Assembly: GCF_003325375.1 (NCBI RefSeq)
Contig: NZ_CP030862.1
Coordinates: 5,027,501-5,091,500 of the forward strand
Direction: 5' to 3'
From: Streptomyces globosus
Lineage (GTDB): Bacteria; Actinomycetota; Actinomycetes; Streptomycetales; Streptomycetaceae
Length of the DNA: 64,000 nucleotides
Position 1 is the first letter of the stretch, and each line of letters starts with the position of its first letter. This document shows positions 33,825 to 42,218 of this stretch, one piece after another. The translations under genes were made by a program, and so were the position numbers. The notes below the pieces were generated by a model. That model searched no databases and was not told the origin of the DNA. It saw nothing but the letters and a program-made list of their open reading frames with translations.

Positions 33825-34622
33825 GTGTACCGCTTCGTCCTGACCCGGCAGTGGGTGTGCCTCACCCTCGTCGCCCTCGTCCTCATCCCCGTGATGGTCA
33901 AGCTCGGGTTCTGGCAGTACCACCGGCACGAGCGCCGGGTCGCGCAGAACGAGCTGATCGAGGCGAACCTGGCCGCCGAGCCGGTGCCCGTAGCCTCCGT
34001 CACCTCGCCCGGCCACCGCGTCCCGCGGGCCGACTGGTGGCGGGCCGTCACCGCCACCGGGACGTACGACACCGCGCACGAGGTCGTCGTCCGCATGCGG
34101 ACCTCCCGGGACGACCGGATCGGCTTCCACGTGCTGACCCCCCTCCTGCTGGCCGACGGCCGGGCGGTGCTCGTCAACCGCGGCTGGGTGCCCGGCGGCG
34201 CGGACTCCCGCTCCCACCCGCAGGTTCCGCCGCCGCCCGCGGGCGAGGTGACGGTCACGGGCCGCCTCAAGGCCGACGAGACCAGCGGCCGCAGCGGCAT
34301 CAAGGACCGCAAGGGGCTCCCGGACCGCCAGGTGATGCTCATCAACAGCGGGCAGCAGGCCGAGGCCCTGGGCCGGCCCGTGCTGGGCGGCTACCTCGAA
34401 CTGACCGGCCCGCTGCCGGCCGGCGGCGCGCCGGAGGGCATCGGCGATCCCGACCACGACTCGATCGGCGCCCACATGGCGTACGCGGTGCAGTGGTGGC
34501 TGTTCGCGGCGGGGGTCCCCGTCGGCTGGGCCGTCCTGGTGCGGCGCGAGCGGCGCGACCGGGAGGCCGCCGCCCGGGCGGAGGCGGAGACCGCCGGGCG
34601 GGAGACGGCTCCGGCGGCGTAG
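33825..34622 (+). CDS. SURF1 family cytochrome oxidase assembly protein
   Basis: Encodes 265 aa with an N-terminal membrane helix (CLTLVALVLIPVMVKLGFWQ) that flows into the SURF1 domain, including WQYHRHERR and VNRGWVPG, and a second helix near residue 225-245 (WWLFAAGVPVGWAVLV). SURF1 helps insert heme a into cytochrome oxidase subunit I. The GTG at 33825 has only a G-run upstream; TACCGT (33812-33817) 7 nt before it suggests a leaderless mRNA. Confidence 0.92.
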   Translation: MYRFVLTRQWVCLTLVALVLIPVMVKLGFWQYHRHERRVAQNELIEANLAAEPVPVASVTSPGHRVPRADWWRAVTATGTYDTAHEVVVRMRTSRDDRIGFHVLTPLLLADGRAVLVNRGWVPGGADSRSHPQVPPPPAGEVTVTGRLKADETSGRSGIKDRKGLPDRQVMLINSGQQAEALGRPVLGGYLELTGPLPAGGAPEGIGDPDHDSIGAHMAYAVQWWLFAAGVPVGWAVLVRRERRDREAAARAEAETAGRETAPAA

Positions 34623-34632
34623 GGTCTGCCGC

Positions 34633-35388
34633 ATGGATCTTGGACTGAAGGACCGTGTCTACATCGTCACCGGAGCCACCCGCGGGCTCGGCCTCGCGGC
34701 GGCCCGCGAGCTGGCGGCCGACGGGGCGAAGGTGGTGCTGACGGGCCGGGACCCGGAGCGCGCCGCCGCGGCCGCGGCCGGCCTCGGAGCGAACGCGGTC
34801 GGAGTCGGCGCCGACAACGCCGATCCGCAGAGCGCCGCCCGGCTCGTCGCCGCGGCGAAGGCGCACTTCGGACGGCTCGACGGCATCCTGATCAGCGTCG
34901 GCGGCCCGGCGCCCGGCAGGACCGCGGACAACACCGACGAGCAGTGGACCGCCGCCTTCGAGACGGTGTTCCTCGGCGCCGTGCGGCTCGCGCGGACCGC
35001 CGCGGCCGAGCTCGGCGAGGGCGGCGTCATCGCGTTCGTCCTGTCCGGCTCCGTGCACGAGCCGATCCCCGGGCTGACCATCTCCAACGGGCTGCGGCCC
35101 GGCCTGGCGGGCTTCGCGAAGTCGCTGTCGGTCGAGCTCGGGCCGAAGGGCGTCCGGGTCCTCGGCCTGCTGCCCGCCCGGATCGACACCGACCGCGTCC
35201 GGGAGCTGGACGCCCTGTCGGGGGACGCGGCCGCGGCGCGCGCCGCGAACGAGGCCCGCATCCCGCTGGGGCGCTACGGCACCCCGGAGGAGTTCGGCCG
35301 GACCGCGGCGTTCATGCTCTCGCCCGCGGCCTCCTACCTGACGGGCGTCATGCTGCCGGTCGACGGCGGGTTCCGGCACGGCTTCTGA
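34633..35388 (+). CDS. SDR family protein with atypical active site
   Basis: Encodes 251 aa. The Rossmann start VYIVTGATRGLGLAAAREL is intact and LPVDGGFRHGF ends the protein as in beta-ketoacyl-ACP reductases. The catalytic region reads VLSGSVHEPIPGLTISNG then LRPGLAGFAKS, where the Tyr-x3-Lys pair should be; neither residue is in place, as in the BKR-like atypical SDR group. It may bind nucleotide without classical dehydrogenase activity. The promoter-like TAGGGT (34620-34625) overlaps the SURF1 stop codon and lies 7 nt before the ATG. Confidence 0.85.
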   Translation: MDLGLKDRVYIVTGATRGLGLAAARELAADGAKVVLTGRDPERAAAAAAGLGANAVGVGADNADPQSAARLVAAAKAHFGRLDGILISVGGPAPGRTADNTDEQWTAAFETVFLGAVRLARTAAAELGEGGVIAFVLSGSVHEPIPGLTISNGLRPGLAGFAKSLSVELGPKGVRVLGLLPARIDTDRVRELDALSGDAAAARAANEARIPLGRYGTPEEFGRTAAFMLSPAASYLTGVMLPVDGGFRHGF

Positions 35389-35400
35389 CGGGCCTACGCG

Positions 35401-35967
35401 TCAGGCGACCCTGCGGGCCCGGTGCGCCGGCACGCCGAAGCGGACGTCCGCCGCCAGGGAGGGCAGCCCCGACGAGGCGCGCGCCCGGCCGAGCACCGGC
35501 CCGGCCACTGCGGCCAGCACGTCCGCGGGCACGGCGTGCGGCTCCAGGTCCAGCAGGAGCCGCAGGCCGGGGGCGCCGCGGCGGCGCCGCAGGGAGACCC
35601 TGCACCGCGCGACCCCCTCCAGCGCGCCGGCCTCGGCGGCCACCGCCTCCTCCAGGGCCCGCCCGCGCAGCACCGCGAAGGCGCCGTCGCCGGTGTCGAC
35701 GGCCACCGACGGCAGCCGCCGGCTCCGCAGCTGGGACAGCAGCCACCACAGCGCGAGCAGGACGCACACCGCGAGGCCCGCGTAGACCGCCCACTGCGTC
35801 CAGCCCTCGACCGGCCAGAGGCGGTTGCGCGTCGGCGCGGCCAGCAGCGGCCGGTACCGCCCGCCGAGCGGCGGCGCGGCCGCGAACACCACGGCCGCGG
35901 CGGCGAGGAGCAGCAGCCCGGCGAGGCCGAGCAGGATCCGGTTGACCGTCCCGAGCACCGGCTTCAC
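35401..35967 (-). CDS. amaP: AmaP-type alkaline shock membrane anchor
   Basis: Encodes 188 aa: two membrane helices (RILLGLAGLLLLAAAAVVFA and AVYAGLAVCVLLALWWLL) joined by a short loop, then a cytoplasmic domain of about 100 residues with the Asp23-partner pattern VARCRVSLRRRRG. AmaP anchors Asp23 to the membrane in firmicutes. It is the last gene of a five-gene Asp23 cluster and overlaps the preceding one by 4 nt. Confidence 0.85.
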   Translation of the reverse strand: MKPVLGTVNRILLGLAGLLLLAAAAVVFAAAPPLGGRYRPLLAAPTRNRLWPVEGWTQWAVYAGLAVCVLLALWWLLSQLRSRRLPSVAVDTGDGAFAVLRGRALEEAVAAEAGALEGVARCRVSLRRRRGAPGLRLLLDLEPHAVPADVLAAVAGPVLGRARASSGLPSLAADVRFGVPAHRARRVA

Positions 35968-36614
35968 CTCTTCCCGGCCGCGGCCCTCGCGACCCGGACC
36001 CGCGGGTGCGGCGGGTGCGCGAGGGCCAGTTCGCCGATGCCTGAAGCGAGGACCCGCTCCAGGTCGGCCCGTACGTCGTCCAGTTCGCGGAAGTGCGAGG
36101 TGGCGGCCACGGCGACGCGGCGCCGGCGGACCCGGACCTTCGCGGACCGCACGCCCGGCACCTCCATGACGCGGTCCCGGAGCACCCGGGCGGCGTCCCG
36201 GCGGCCGATCCCGGCCCGGACCGCGTCGGCGGGGGCCCCGCCGCTGTCACCGGCCGCCTCCGCCGCGGGCTTCTGCGCCGGCTCCTGCGCGGGCTCCGGC
36301 GCCGGGGGCAGCATCATCAGCACACGGCGCAGCCCGGGAGCGAGGGCCAGCAGCAGGAGCACGGCCCCGATCACGGCCAGGACACCGGCGGCCACGAGCA
36401 CTTCGGGGTCGGCGGGTGCGTACCGTCCGAGGGCGTCCGCGAGGGCGCGGCGCCACTGCAGCGCGGACCGCCCGGCCTGTACGGCGGCCAGGTCGTACAG
36501 GAGCAGGCCGGCCGCGGCGAGCAGGGCGAGTGCGAGGAGCGCGGCGGGGAGCCGCCGCGCCGACCGGAACCGCCGGACCGGGCGCCGCGGGGCCGGCGAG
36601 GCGGGTGCCGTCAC
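35964..36614 (-). CDS. DUF6286-type membrane protein of the Asp23 cluster
   Basis: Encodes 216 aa with an N-terminal helix (LPAALLALALLAAAGLLLYD), a second helix (VLVAAGVLAVIGAVLLLLAL) and a C-terminal soluble domain with VRSAKVRVRRRRVAVAATS. The layout parallels AmaP, suggesting a second membrane anchor for Asp23 proteins. The GTG at 36614 overlaps the Asp23 gene by 4 nt; the open frame before it is a shadow. The family name is from memory. Confidence 0.78.
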   Translation of the reverse strand: MTAPASPAPRRPVRRFRSARRLPAALLALALLAAAGLLLYDLAAVQAGRSALQWRRALADALGRYAPADPEVLVAAGVLAVIGAVLLLLALAPGLRRVLMMLPPAPEPAQEPAQKPAAEAAGDSGGAPADAVRAGIGRRDAARVLRDRVMEVPGVRSAKVRVRRRRVAVAATSHFRELDDVRADLERVLASGIGELALAHPPHPRVRVARAAAGKR

Positions 36615-37003
36615 CGCGGCTTCCGTTGCAGGGCGGCGCCGGGCGTGCCCGGCGGGTGCAGTTGCTCGATGTCGATGTCGACCTCCGGGACGGACATGGC
36701 GGCGCACTCCTCGATGCGGCGGACGACCCGGCTTCGGACGGCGGCGCACTGGGCGCCGAGGTCGGAAGGGTAGCCGAGCTCCAGGCTGATGCGGACCCGC
36801 GCGACGTCGTGGTGGACGGTGACCGTGGCGTGCGGGGCGGCGGGCTGCCCCCGGCCCGCGATCCGCGGCTGCCCGCCGGAACCGCGGGCCAGCGCCTCGC
36901 GCGCGGCCTGGGCGGCGATCTTCGCGACGACCCGGTCGGCGATGTGGGTCGCCCCGCGCTCGGCGGGCGGGACCGGGGGCGGCGTCGGCCGCGGTGTGCT
37001 CAC
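36611..37003 (-). CDS. Asp23/Gls24 family envelope stress protein (second copy)
   Basis: Encodes 130 aa. The segment GATHIADRVVAKIAAQAAREAL is the Asp23 N-terminal signature, and HATVTVHHDVARVRISLELG the central strand region. Asp23 proteins form oligomers at the membrane and relate to envelope stress. Overlaps its neighbours by 4 nt on both sides, so expression is tightly coupled. Confidence 0.88.
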   Translation of the reverse strand: MSTPRPTPPPVPPAERGATHIADRVVAKIAAQAAREALARGSGGQPRIAGRGQPAAPHATVTVHHDVARVRISLELGYPSDLGAQCAAVRSRVVRRIEECAAMSVPEVDIDIEQLHPPGTPGAALQRKPR

Positions 37004-37191
37004 CGGGGCCCCCTGCCGTGGCCGCGCGGCCGGAACAGTTCGCCGGGGTCGAGGTCCCCGTCCAGGAAGCGGCCGGCGACGAAACCGACCGCGCCCAGGG
37101 CTGCGACCAGCAGAAACGCCCCGAAACCGCCGAAGTATCCGGCGAAGGCGAGGGCCATGCCGGCGAAGAGGCCGACGACAGCCATCCTCAT
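37000..37191 (-). CDS. Small membrane protein (DUF2273-like)
   Basis: Encodes 63 aa: two short hydrophobic stretches (MAVVGLFAGMALAFAGYFGG and FLLVAALGAVGFVAGRFLDG) and a basic tail. A short two-helix protein of this kind recurs in Asp23 operons and resembles DUF2273. GGAGG lies 4-9 nt before the ATG at 37191. Confidence 0.8.
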   Translation of the reverse strand: MRMAVVGLFAGMALAFAGYFGGFGAFLLVAALGAVGFVAGRFLDGDLDPGELFRPRGHGRGPR

Positions 37192-37203
37192 GCGGCCTCC
37201 TTC

Positions 37204-37635
37204 CTACTGGATCCGGGGCTCCGGCTCGTCGTCGGGGTCGTCGGGCAGTTTGACGTCGCTGACGGCGATGTTGACCTCGACGACCTCCAGGCCCGTCATC
37301 CGCTCGACGGATGCGATGACGTTCTCCCGGACGGCGCCGGCGACGTCGCGGATGGCCACGCCGTACTCGACGACGATCTCCAGGTCGAGGGCGGTCTGCA
37401 CTTCGCCGACCTCGGCCTTGACGCCCCGCGTGACGGACTGCTTGGACCCGCCGGGAACGCGTTCGCGGACGGCTCCGATAGTGCGGGACATACCGCTGCC
37501 GCTGCCCATGGCGTGGACGCCGTCGACCTCGCGGGCCGCCATTCCGGCGATCTTCTCGACCACGCCGTCGGCAATGCTCGTACGGCCGCGTTCCGCGGGA
37601 GCGCGGGCGGCGCCCCCGACTGAGGATTCACTCAT
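37204..37635 (-). CDS. Asp23/Gls24 family envelope stress protein (first copy)
   Basis: Encodes 143 aa with RTSIADGVVEKIAGMAAREV, VEYGVAIRDVAGAVRENVIA and EVVEVNIAVSDVKLP, the full Asp23 pattern. It is the first gene of a five-gene operon (two Asp23 proteins, a small two-helix protein, a DUF6286-like protein and AmaP). The ATG at 37635 has AAGGGAT upstream. An upstream sigma-B-type GGGTAT element was looked for but not seen. Confidence 0.9.
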   Translation of the reverse strand: MSESSVGGAARAPAERGRTSIADGVVEKIAGMAAREVDGVHAMGSGSGMSRTIGAVRERVPGGSKQSVTRGVKAEVGEVQTALDLEIVVEYGVAIRDVAGAVRENVIASVERMTGLEVVEVNIAVSDVKLPDDPDDEPEPRIQ

Positions 37636-37843
37636 CGCAGATCCCTTCGGGCGGATTGATCCCCTTTGCACCACCGTAAGCGCGGCGGCGCGAAGGCGCT
37701 CCGGGACTACGCCGGACGGCTGGATGCGTCCGGCGGCCTCAGTCGGCCTTGAGGTCGGAGCGTGATCCGCGACAGGGCCCGTGCGGCCGCGGCCGGTCCC
37801 GGCACGGGGGTGCGGGACCGGCGGGGCCGTTCGGGAGGCGAGG

Positions 37844-38623
37844 TCAGTCGGAGAGGCCGGCCAGGTCGCGCAGGCGGCGGGCCTGGGCGGCGCGCTCGGC
37901 GGCGCGCTGCTCGTCGTGGCTGCGGGACTGGGCCTCGCGCAGCAGGGCCTTGGTCTCGATGACGGCGTCGCGCGGCGGGGCGACGAGGGCCGTGGTGAGG
38001 TCCCTGACCGCGGCGTCGAGTTCGTCCGCGGGCACGACGAGGTTGGCGAGCCCGATCCGCTCGGCCTCCTCGGCGTGCACGAAGCGGCCCGTCGCGCAGA
38101 TCTCCAGCGCGCGGGCGTAGCCGACGAGCGAGGTCAGGGGCTGTGTCCCGGCCAGGTCGGGCACGAGTCCGAGGCTGGTCTCGCGCATGGCGAACTGCAC
38201 GTCGTCGGCGACGACGCGGAGGTCGCAGGCCAGCGCGAGCTGGAAGCCGGCGCCGATGGCGTGGCCCTGCACGGCGGCGATGGAGACGATGTCGTTGCGC
38301 CGCCACCAGGTGAACGCCTCCTGGTATGCGGCGATGGTGGAGTCGAGCACCTCGTCCGACCCGCGGGCGAGGTCGAGGAAGGACGGTTCGCCCTCGAAGC
38401 CCTCGGGGGTGAACGCCTGCCGGTCGAGCCCCGCGGAGAAGGACCTGCCCTCACCGCGCAGTACCACGACCCGGACGGTGCCGGGCAGCGACCGTCCGGC
38501 CTCCGTCAACGCCCGCCAGAGCGCAGGGGACTGGGCGTTCCGCTTGGCCGGATTGGTCAGTGTCACCGTGGCGACGGCGTCGTCCACGGTGAGCCGTACG
38601 CCGTCCTTGTCGAGCAGAGCCAT
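37844..38623 (-). CDS. Enoyl-CoA hydratase/isomerase family protein
   Basis: Encodes 259 aa. The crotonase fold motifs FSAGLDRQAF and AAVQGHAIGAGFQLALACDL form the oxyanion hole; MRETSLGLVPDLAGTQ is the second active-site region, with PDLAG instead of the hydratase PGAGG, so the classical second glutamate is absent and the reaction may differ. Presumably acts on acyl-CoA esters. GGAGG lies 7 nt before the ATG at 38623. Between it and the Asp23 operon (37636-37843) I see no gene. Confidence 0.88.
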   Translation of the reverse strand: MALLDKDGVRLTVDDAVATVTLTNPAKRNAQSPALWRALTEAGRSLPGTVRVVVLRGEGRSFSAGLDRQAFTPEGFEGEPSFLDLARGSDEVLDSTIAAYQEAFTWWRRNDIVSIAAVQGHAIGAGFQLALACDLRVVADDVQFAMRETSLGLVPDLAGTQPLTSLVGYARALEICATGRFVHAEEAERIGLANLVVPADELDAAVRDLTTALVAPPRDAVIETKALLREAQSRSHDEQRAAERAAQARRLRDLAGLSD

Positions 38624-38757
38624 CTGGGTGCCTCCGGTGTGCAGTCGGCCGCGGTGTCGGCCTAAGTGACTGCACAGTAACCACCCGGTCGGCCGTTCGA
38701 CCGGCCGGGGGGTCACCGAAGGAACCGCGGTGCAGGCATGAAGGCGCCGCTGGTCCG

Positions 38758-38781
38758 GACCCCGGACCTGCGGCCGGGGTC
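38758..38781 (-). terminator. Short hairpin after gbn
   Basis: An 8-bp stem (38758-38765 with 38774-38781) lies 6 bp beyond the gbn stop codon. Confidence 0.5.
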
Positions 38782-38787
38782 ACCGAT

Positions 38788-39009
38788 TCAGATCGAAGCC
38801 GCTTTCTTGCCGCGCGTCGCGCCACCGCGGCCGCGCAGCACGACTCCGGACTCGCTGAGCATCCGGTGGACGAACCCGTAGGACCGGCCGGTTTCCTCGG
38901 CCAGCGCCCGGATGCTCGCACCGGAGTCGTACTTCTTCTTCAGGTCTGCCGCGAGCTTGTCGCGCGCGGCGCCGGTCACCCGGCTGCCCTTCTTCAGAGT
39001 CTCGGCCAC
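38788..39009 (-). CDS. gbn: GATC-binding nucleoid-associated protein Gbn
   Basis: Encodes 73 aa, nearly all a small helix-turn-helix domain: ALAEETGRSYGFVHRMLSES is the recognition unit, preceded by the basic GAARDKLAADLKKKYDSGAS and followed by the basic tail GATRGKKAAS. It matches S. coelicolor SCO1839 (Gbn), reported to bind GATC sites across the genome and to affect the timing of development. The GTG at 39009 has GAGGAGG 7 nt upstream. The identification rests on remembered sequence; the residue pattern is highly characteristic. Confidence 0.88.
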   Translation of the reverse strand: MAETLKKGSRVTGAARDKLAADLKKKYDSGASIRALAEETGRSYGFVHRMLSESGVVLRGRGGATRGKKAASI

Positions 39010-39362
39010 CCGTGCCTCCTCATGGGAAGTGCGCTCTGGACTTCTCATGATCACCCCTCCCCGGCTTCCTGGCCACCCATTCAGCAAGGTCGGTACGACG
39101 GCATTTCCCGGGGCGTGGACACCCAAGCGGAACGGAACTCCTGCTTCCGCTGCATGACGTCCGTCACATCCGCCCGACGGCGCGAGGAATCTCCAGGTCA
39201 GGAGCGGCACACAGGAAAAACGAAGCCCCGGCGCGGCACCGCGTGCGGCGCGACCGGGGGCATCGTCCAGAGCACAGCGGTACGAAACCGTCTCACTCAG
39301 ATGATGGAGAAAGACCTGGGCCGAATGATCGACAAGGAACTGGATCAGTCCGCGGCCGGGGG
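39010..39362. other. Intergenic region upstream of gbn
   Basis: No gene is supported in these 353 bases. It holds the upstream region of gbn and the 3' flank of the ABC-F gene. Three GATC sites occur (39049-39052, 39327-39330, 39343-39346), the first 40 bp before the gbn start. A short inverted repeat TGACG-TC-CGTCA lies at 39155-39166, and a GC-rich imperfect hairpin near 39225-39260 may end the ABC-F transcript. Confidence 0.5.
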
Positions 39363-40961
39363 TCAGGCGAGGGCGACGAGGTCCCGGTAGTCCGGGCCCC
39401 ACAGGTCCTCCACGCCGTCCGGGAGCAGGATGATCCGCTCCGGCTCCAGCGCGTCGACCGCCCCCTCGTCGTGCGTGACGAGGATGACGGCGCCCTTGTA
39501 GGTGCGCAGCGCGCCGAGGATCTCCTCACGGCTGGCCGGGTCGAGGTTGTTGGTGGGCTCGTCGAGGAGGAGCACGTTCGCCGAGGAGACGACCAGCGTC
39601 GCGAGCGCGAGGCGGGTCTTCTCACCGCCGGAGAGCACCCCGGCCGGCTTGTCCACGTCGTCGCCGGAGAACAGGAACGAGCCGAGCGTCTTGCGGACGT
39701 CGACCAGATCCAGGTCCGGCGCTGCGGAGCGCATGTTCTCCAACACCGTGCGGTCCGGGTCGAGGGTCTCGTGCTCCTGTGCGTAGTACCCGAGCTTGAG
39801 GCCGTGGCCGGGGGTGACGGCGCCGGTGTCGGGCTTCTCCGCGCCCGCCAGCAGGCGCAGCAGGGTCGTCTTGCCGGCGCCGTTGAGGCCGAGGATGACG
39901 ACGCGGGAGCCCTTGTCGATGGCCAGGTCGACGTCGGTGAAGATCTCCAGCGAGCCGTATGACTTCGACAGGCCCTCGGCGGTCAGCGGGGTCTTGCCGC
40001 AGGGCGCCGGATCCGGGAAGCGCAGCTTGGCGACCTTGTCCTGGGCGCGCACGGCCTCCAGGCCGGACAGCAGGCGGTCGGCGCGCTTGGCCATGTTCTG
40101 CGCGGCGACGGTCTTGGTGGCCTTGGCGCGCATCTTGTCGGCCTGGGCGTTGAGGGCCGCGGCCTTCTTCTCGGCGTTCTGGCGCTCGCGCTTGCGGCGC
40201 TTCTCGTCGGCCTCGCGCTGCTGCTGGTAGAGCTTCCAGCCCATGTTGTAGACGTCGATGACCGAGCGGTTGGCGTCCAGGTAGAAGACCTTGTTGACGA
40301 CCGTCTCGACGAGGTCGACGTCGTGGGAGATCACGATGAAGCCGCCGCGGTACGTCTTCAGGTAGTCCCGCAGCCAGATGATCGAGTCGGCGTCGAGGTG
40401 GTTGGTCGGCTCGTCGAGGAGCAGCGTGTCGGCGTCCGAGAAGAGGATCCGGGCGAGCTCGACGCGGCGGCGCTGACCGCCGGAGAGGGTGTGCAGGGGC
40501 TGCCCGAGGACGCGGTCGGGCAGGCCGAGGGCGGCCGAGATGGTCGCGGCTTCGGACTCGGCTGCGTACCCGCCCTTGGTGAGGAACTCGGTCTCCTGGC
40601 GCTCGTACTGGCGCAGGGCCTTCTCGCGGGTGGCGCCCGAGCCGGTGGCGATGCGGTCCTCGTTGGCGCGCATCTTCCTGATCAGCACGTCGAGGCCGCG
40701 GGCCGAGAGGATCCGGTCGCGGGCGAGGACGTCGAGGTCGCCGGTGCGCGGGTCCTGCGGCAGGTAGCCGACCTCGCCCGAGCGGGTGATGCTGCCCGCG
40801 GCGGGCTGCCCCTCCCCTGCGAGACACTTGGTGAGGGTGGTCTTGCCTGCTCCGTTGCGGCCGACCAGGCCGATGCGGTCGCCCTTGGCGACGCGGAAGG
40901 AAGCGGACTCGATGAGGATGCGGGCGCCGGCGCGCAGCTCGATGCCGGTGGCGGTGATCAC
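39363..40961 (-). CDS. ABC-F family ATPase
   Basis: Encodes 532 aa with two nucleotide-binding domains and no membrane part. Domain 1 has GRNGAGKTT, LSGGQRRRVELARIL and LLLDEPTNHLD; the linker (about 235-310) is highly charged and helical; domain 2 has GLNGAGKTTLL, LSGGEKTRLALATLV and LLLDEPTNNLD. ABC-F proteins act on the ribosome, either as translation factors or antibiotic protection proteins; which applies here cannot be told. The GTG start has a GGAG 8 nt upstream. A possible leader peptide lies 58 bp upstream. Confidence 0.93.
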   Translation of the reverse strand: MITATGIELRAGARILIESASFRVAKGDRIGLVGRNGAGKTTLTKCLAGEGQPAAGSITRSGEVGYLPQDPRTGDLDVLARDRILSARGLDVLIRKMRANEDRIATGSGATREKALRQYERQETEFLTKGGYAAESEAATISAALGLPDRVLGQPLHTLSGGQRRRVELARILFSDADTLLLDEPTNHLDADSIIWLRDYLKTYRGGFIVISHDVDLVETVVNKVFYLDANRSVIDVYNMGWKLYQQQREADEKRRKRERQNAEKKAAALNAQADKMRAKATKTVAAQNMAKRADRLLSGLEAVRAQDKVAKLRFPDPAPCGKTPLTAEGLSKSYGSLEIFTDVDLAIDKGSRVVILGLNGAGKTTLLRLLAGAEKPDTGAVTPGHGLKLGYYAQEHETLDPDRTVLENMRSAAPDLDLVDVRKTLGSFLFSGDDVDKPAGVLSGGEKTRLALATLVVSSANVLLLDEPTNNLDPASREEILGALRTYKGAVILVTHDEGAVDALEPERIILLPDGVEDLWGPDYRDLVALA

Positions 40962-41019
40962 GGAAATACTCCAGGGCGGTGGGAACGGCGGAAGGGGGCG
41001 GGGGCGAGCTTCGACGCCG

Positions 41020-41043
41020 CTAATCCGCGAGGAGATTTGCCAT
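41020..41043 (-). CDS. Putative 7-residue leader peptide upstream of the ABC-F gene
   Basis: An ATG at 41043 opens a 7-codon frame (MANLLAD) ended by TAG, 58 bp before the ABC-F start. It has no Shine-Dalgarno site, but TAGACT lies 7 nt upstream, so an mRNA could begin exactly at the ATG. Some ABC-F resistance genes are controlled by such short leader peptides. Could also be chance. Confidence 0.4.
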   Translation of the reverse strand: MANLLAD

Positions 41044-41050
41044 GGAGGTC

Positions 41051-41056
41051 AGTCTA
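41051..41056 (-). promoter_or_regulatory. Probable -10 element of the ABC-F transcript
   Basis: TAGACT on the minus strand, 7 nt before the ATG of the putative leader peptide and 90 nt before the ABC-F start codon. No clear -35. Confidence 0.5.
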
Positions 41057-41167
41057 CCGGGGGTGCGCAACCACTTTTCGGGCCGCCGGGCCCGGAGCGC
41101 GTGCCGGCGGGAACGGGGCCATACTCGCCGCAGGGGCGGCGGCCGGTGGACGCGAGGGCGGTGCTGC

Positions 41168-42055
41168 ATGCAGTTCGACGACGACGCCAGGCTCGACACC
41201 TCCGGGGTCAAGGACCTGCGCGGGCGCCGCATCCCCGGAGGGCGGGCGACGGTCGGCGGCGGCATCGCCGGGATCCTCGCACTCGTGATCGGCCTGCTCT
41301 TCGGCGTCGGGCCCGACCAGCTCGGGCTGACCGGCGAACCCGAGCCGGGCGCTGGTGCCGCGACGGTCGGCGAGGTGCAGAGGTCCTGCCTGACCGGGCG
41401 GGACGCCAACACCCGCGAGGACTGCCGGACGGCCGCGGTCGTGCGGAGCGCGCAGGACTTCTGGGGCCAGGAGTTCGCCCGGCGCTCCGGACGCTACTCC
41501 CCCGCCTCGACGGTGCTCTTCACCGGCCGCGTGGACAGCGCGTGCGGGAGCGCCACGGCCGCGGTGGGCCCGTTCTACTGCCCGGCCGACCGGCAAGTCT
41601 ACCTGGACATGGACTTCTTCGACGACCTGCGGACCAGGCTCGGCGCCACCGGCGGGCCCTTCGCGCAGGCGTACGTCGTCGCCCACGAGTACGGGCACCA
41701 CGTGCAGAACCTGACGGGCACCCTCCGACGGGCCGAGGACGGCCGGCAGGGCGCGGGCAGCAACGCGGTGCGGACCGAGCTGCAGGCCGACTGCTACGCC
41801 GGGGTGTGGGCCCGCAACGCGGTCCGCACCCCCGACTCGGCCACGGGCCGGCCCCTGCTGCGCGCGGTGACCGGGCAGGACATCGCCGAGGCGCTCGACG
41901 CGGCGGCCGCGGTCGGCGACGACCGCATCCAGGCGCGCTACGAGGGCCGGGTCAACCCGGAATCCTGGACCCACGGGTCCGCCCGCGAGCGGCAGCAGTG
42001 GTTCTCCGAGGGCTACCGGACGGGCGACATGGCCCGCTGCGACACGTTCCGCTGA
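41168..42055 (+). CDS. Neutral zinc metallopeptidase (YpfJ-like)
   Basis: Encodes 295 aa. A cytoplasmic start (FDDDARLDTSGVKDLRGRR) is followed by one membrane helix (GGGIAGILALVIGLLFGVG), so the enzyme domain faces outward. The zinc site is HEYGHHVQN with the downstream glutamate ligand region ELQADCYAGVWARNA. This is the YpfJ/neutral zinc metallopeptidase family, of unknown substrate. The ATG at 41168 matches the family start. Confidence 0.9.
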   Translation: MQFDDDARLDTSGVKDLRGRRIPGGRATVGGGIAGILALVIGLLFGVGPDQLGLTGEPEPGAGAATVGEVQRSCLTGRDANTREDCRTAAVVRSAQDFWGQEFARRSGRYSPASTVLFTGRVDSACGSATAAVGPFYCPADRQVYLDMDFFDDLRTRLGATGGPFAQAYVVAHEYGHHVQNLTGTLRRAEDGRQGAGSNAVRTELQADCYAGVWARNAVRTPDSATGRPLLRAVTGQDIAEALDAAAAVGDDRIQARYEGRVNPESWTHGSARERQQWFSEGYRTGDMARCDTFR

Positions 42056-42080
42056 CCCGGGGCGCCACGGCCGCCTCGGC

Positions 42081-42123
42081 GCGGCCCGAAGCCGCCGCCG
42101 GGGGACGGGGGCTTCGGGGCCGC
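42081..42123. terminator. Imperfect hairpin after the metallopeptidase gene
   Basis: About 13 bp of stem with one bulge (42081-42093 with 42110-42123), 26 bp after the stop codon and 96 bp from the convergent gene. Confidence 0.55.
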
Positions 42124-42218
42124 TGCGCGGAGCCGGTTCCCCGGCCCGCCCGGGCGCTCACACGCCGCGCGGGCCTGACACCGCCCCGCCGGCGCTTCGG
42201 GCGCGGGGGCAGCCCGGG

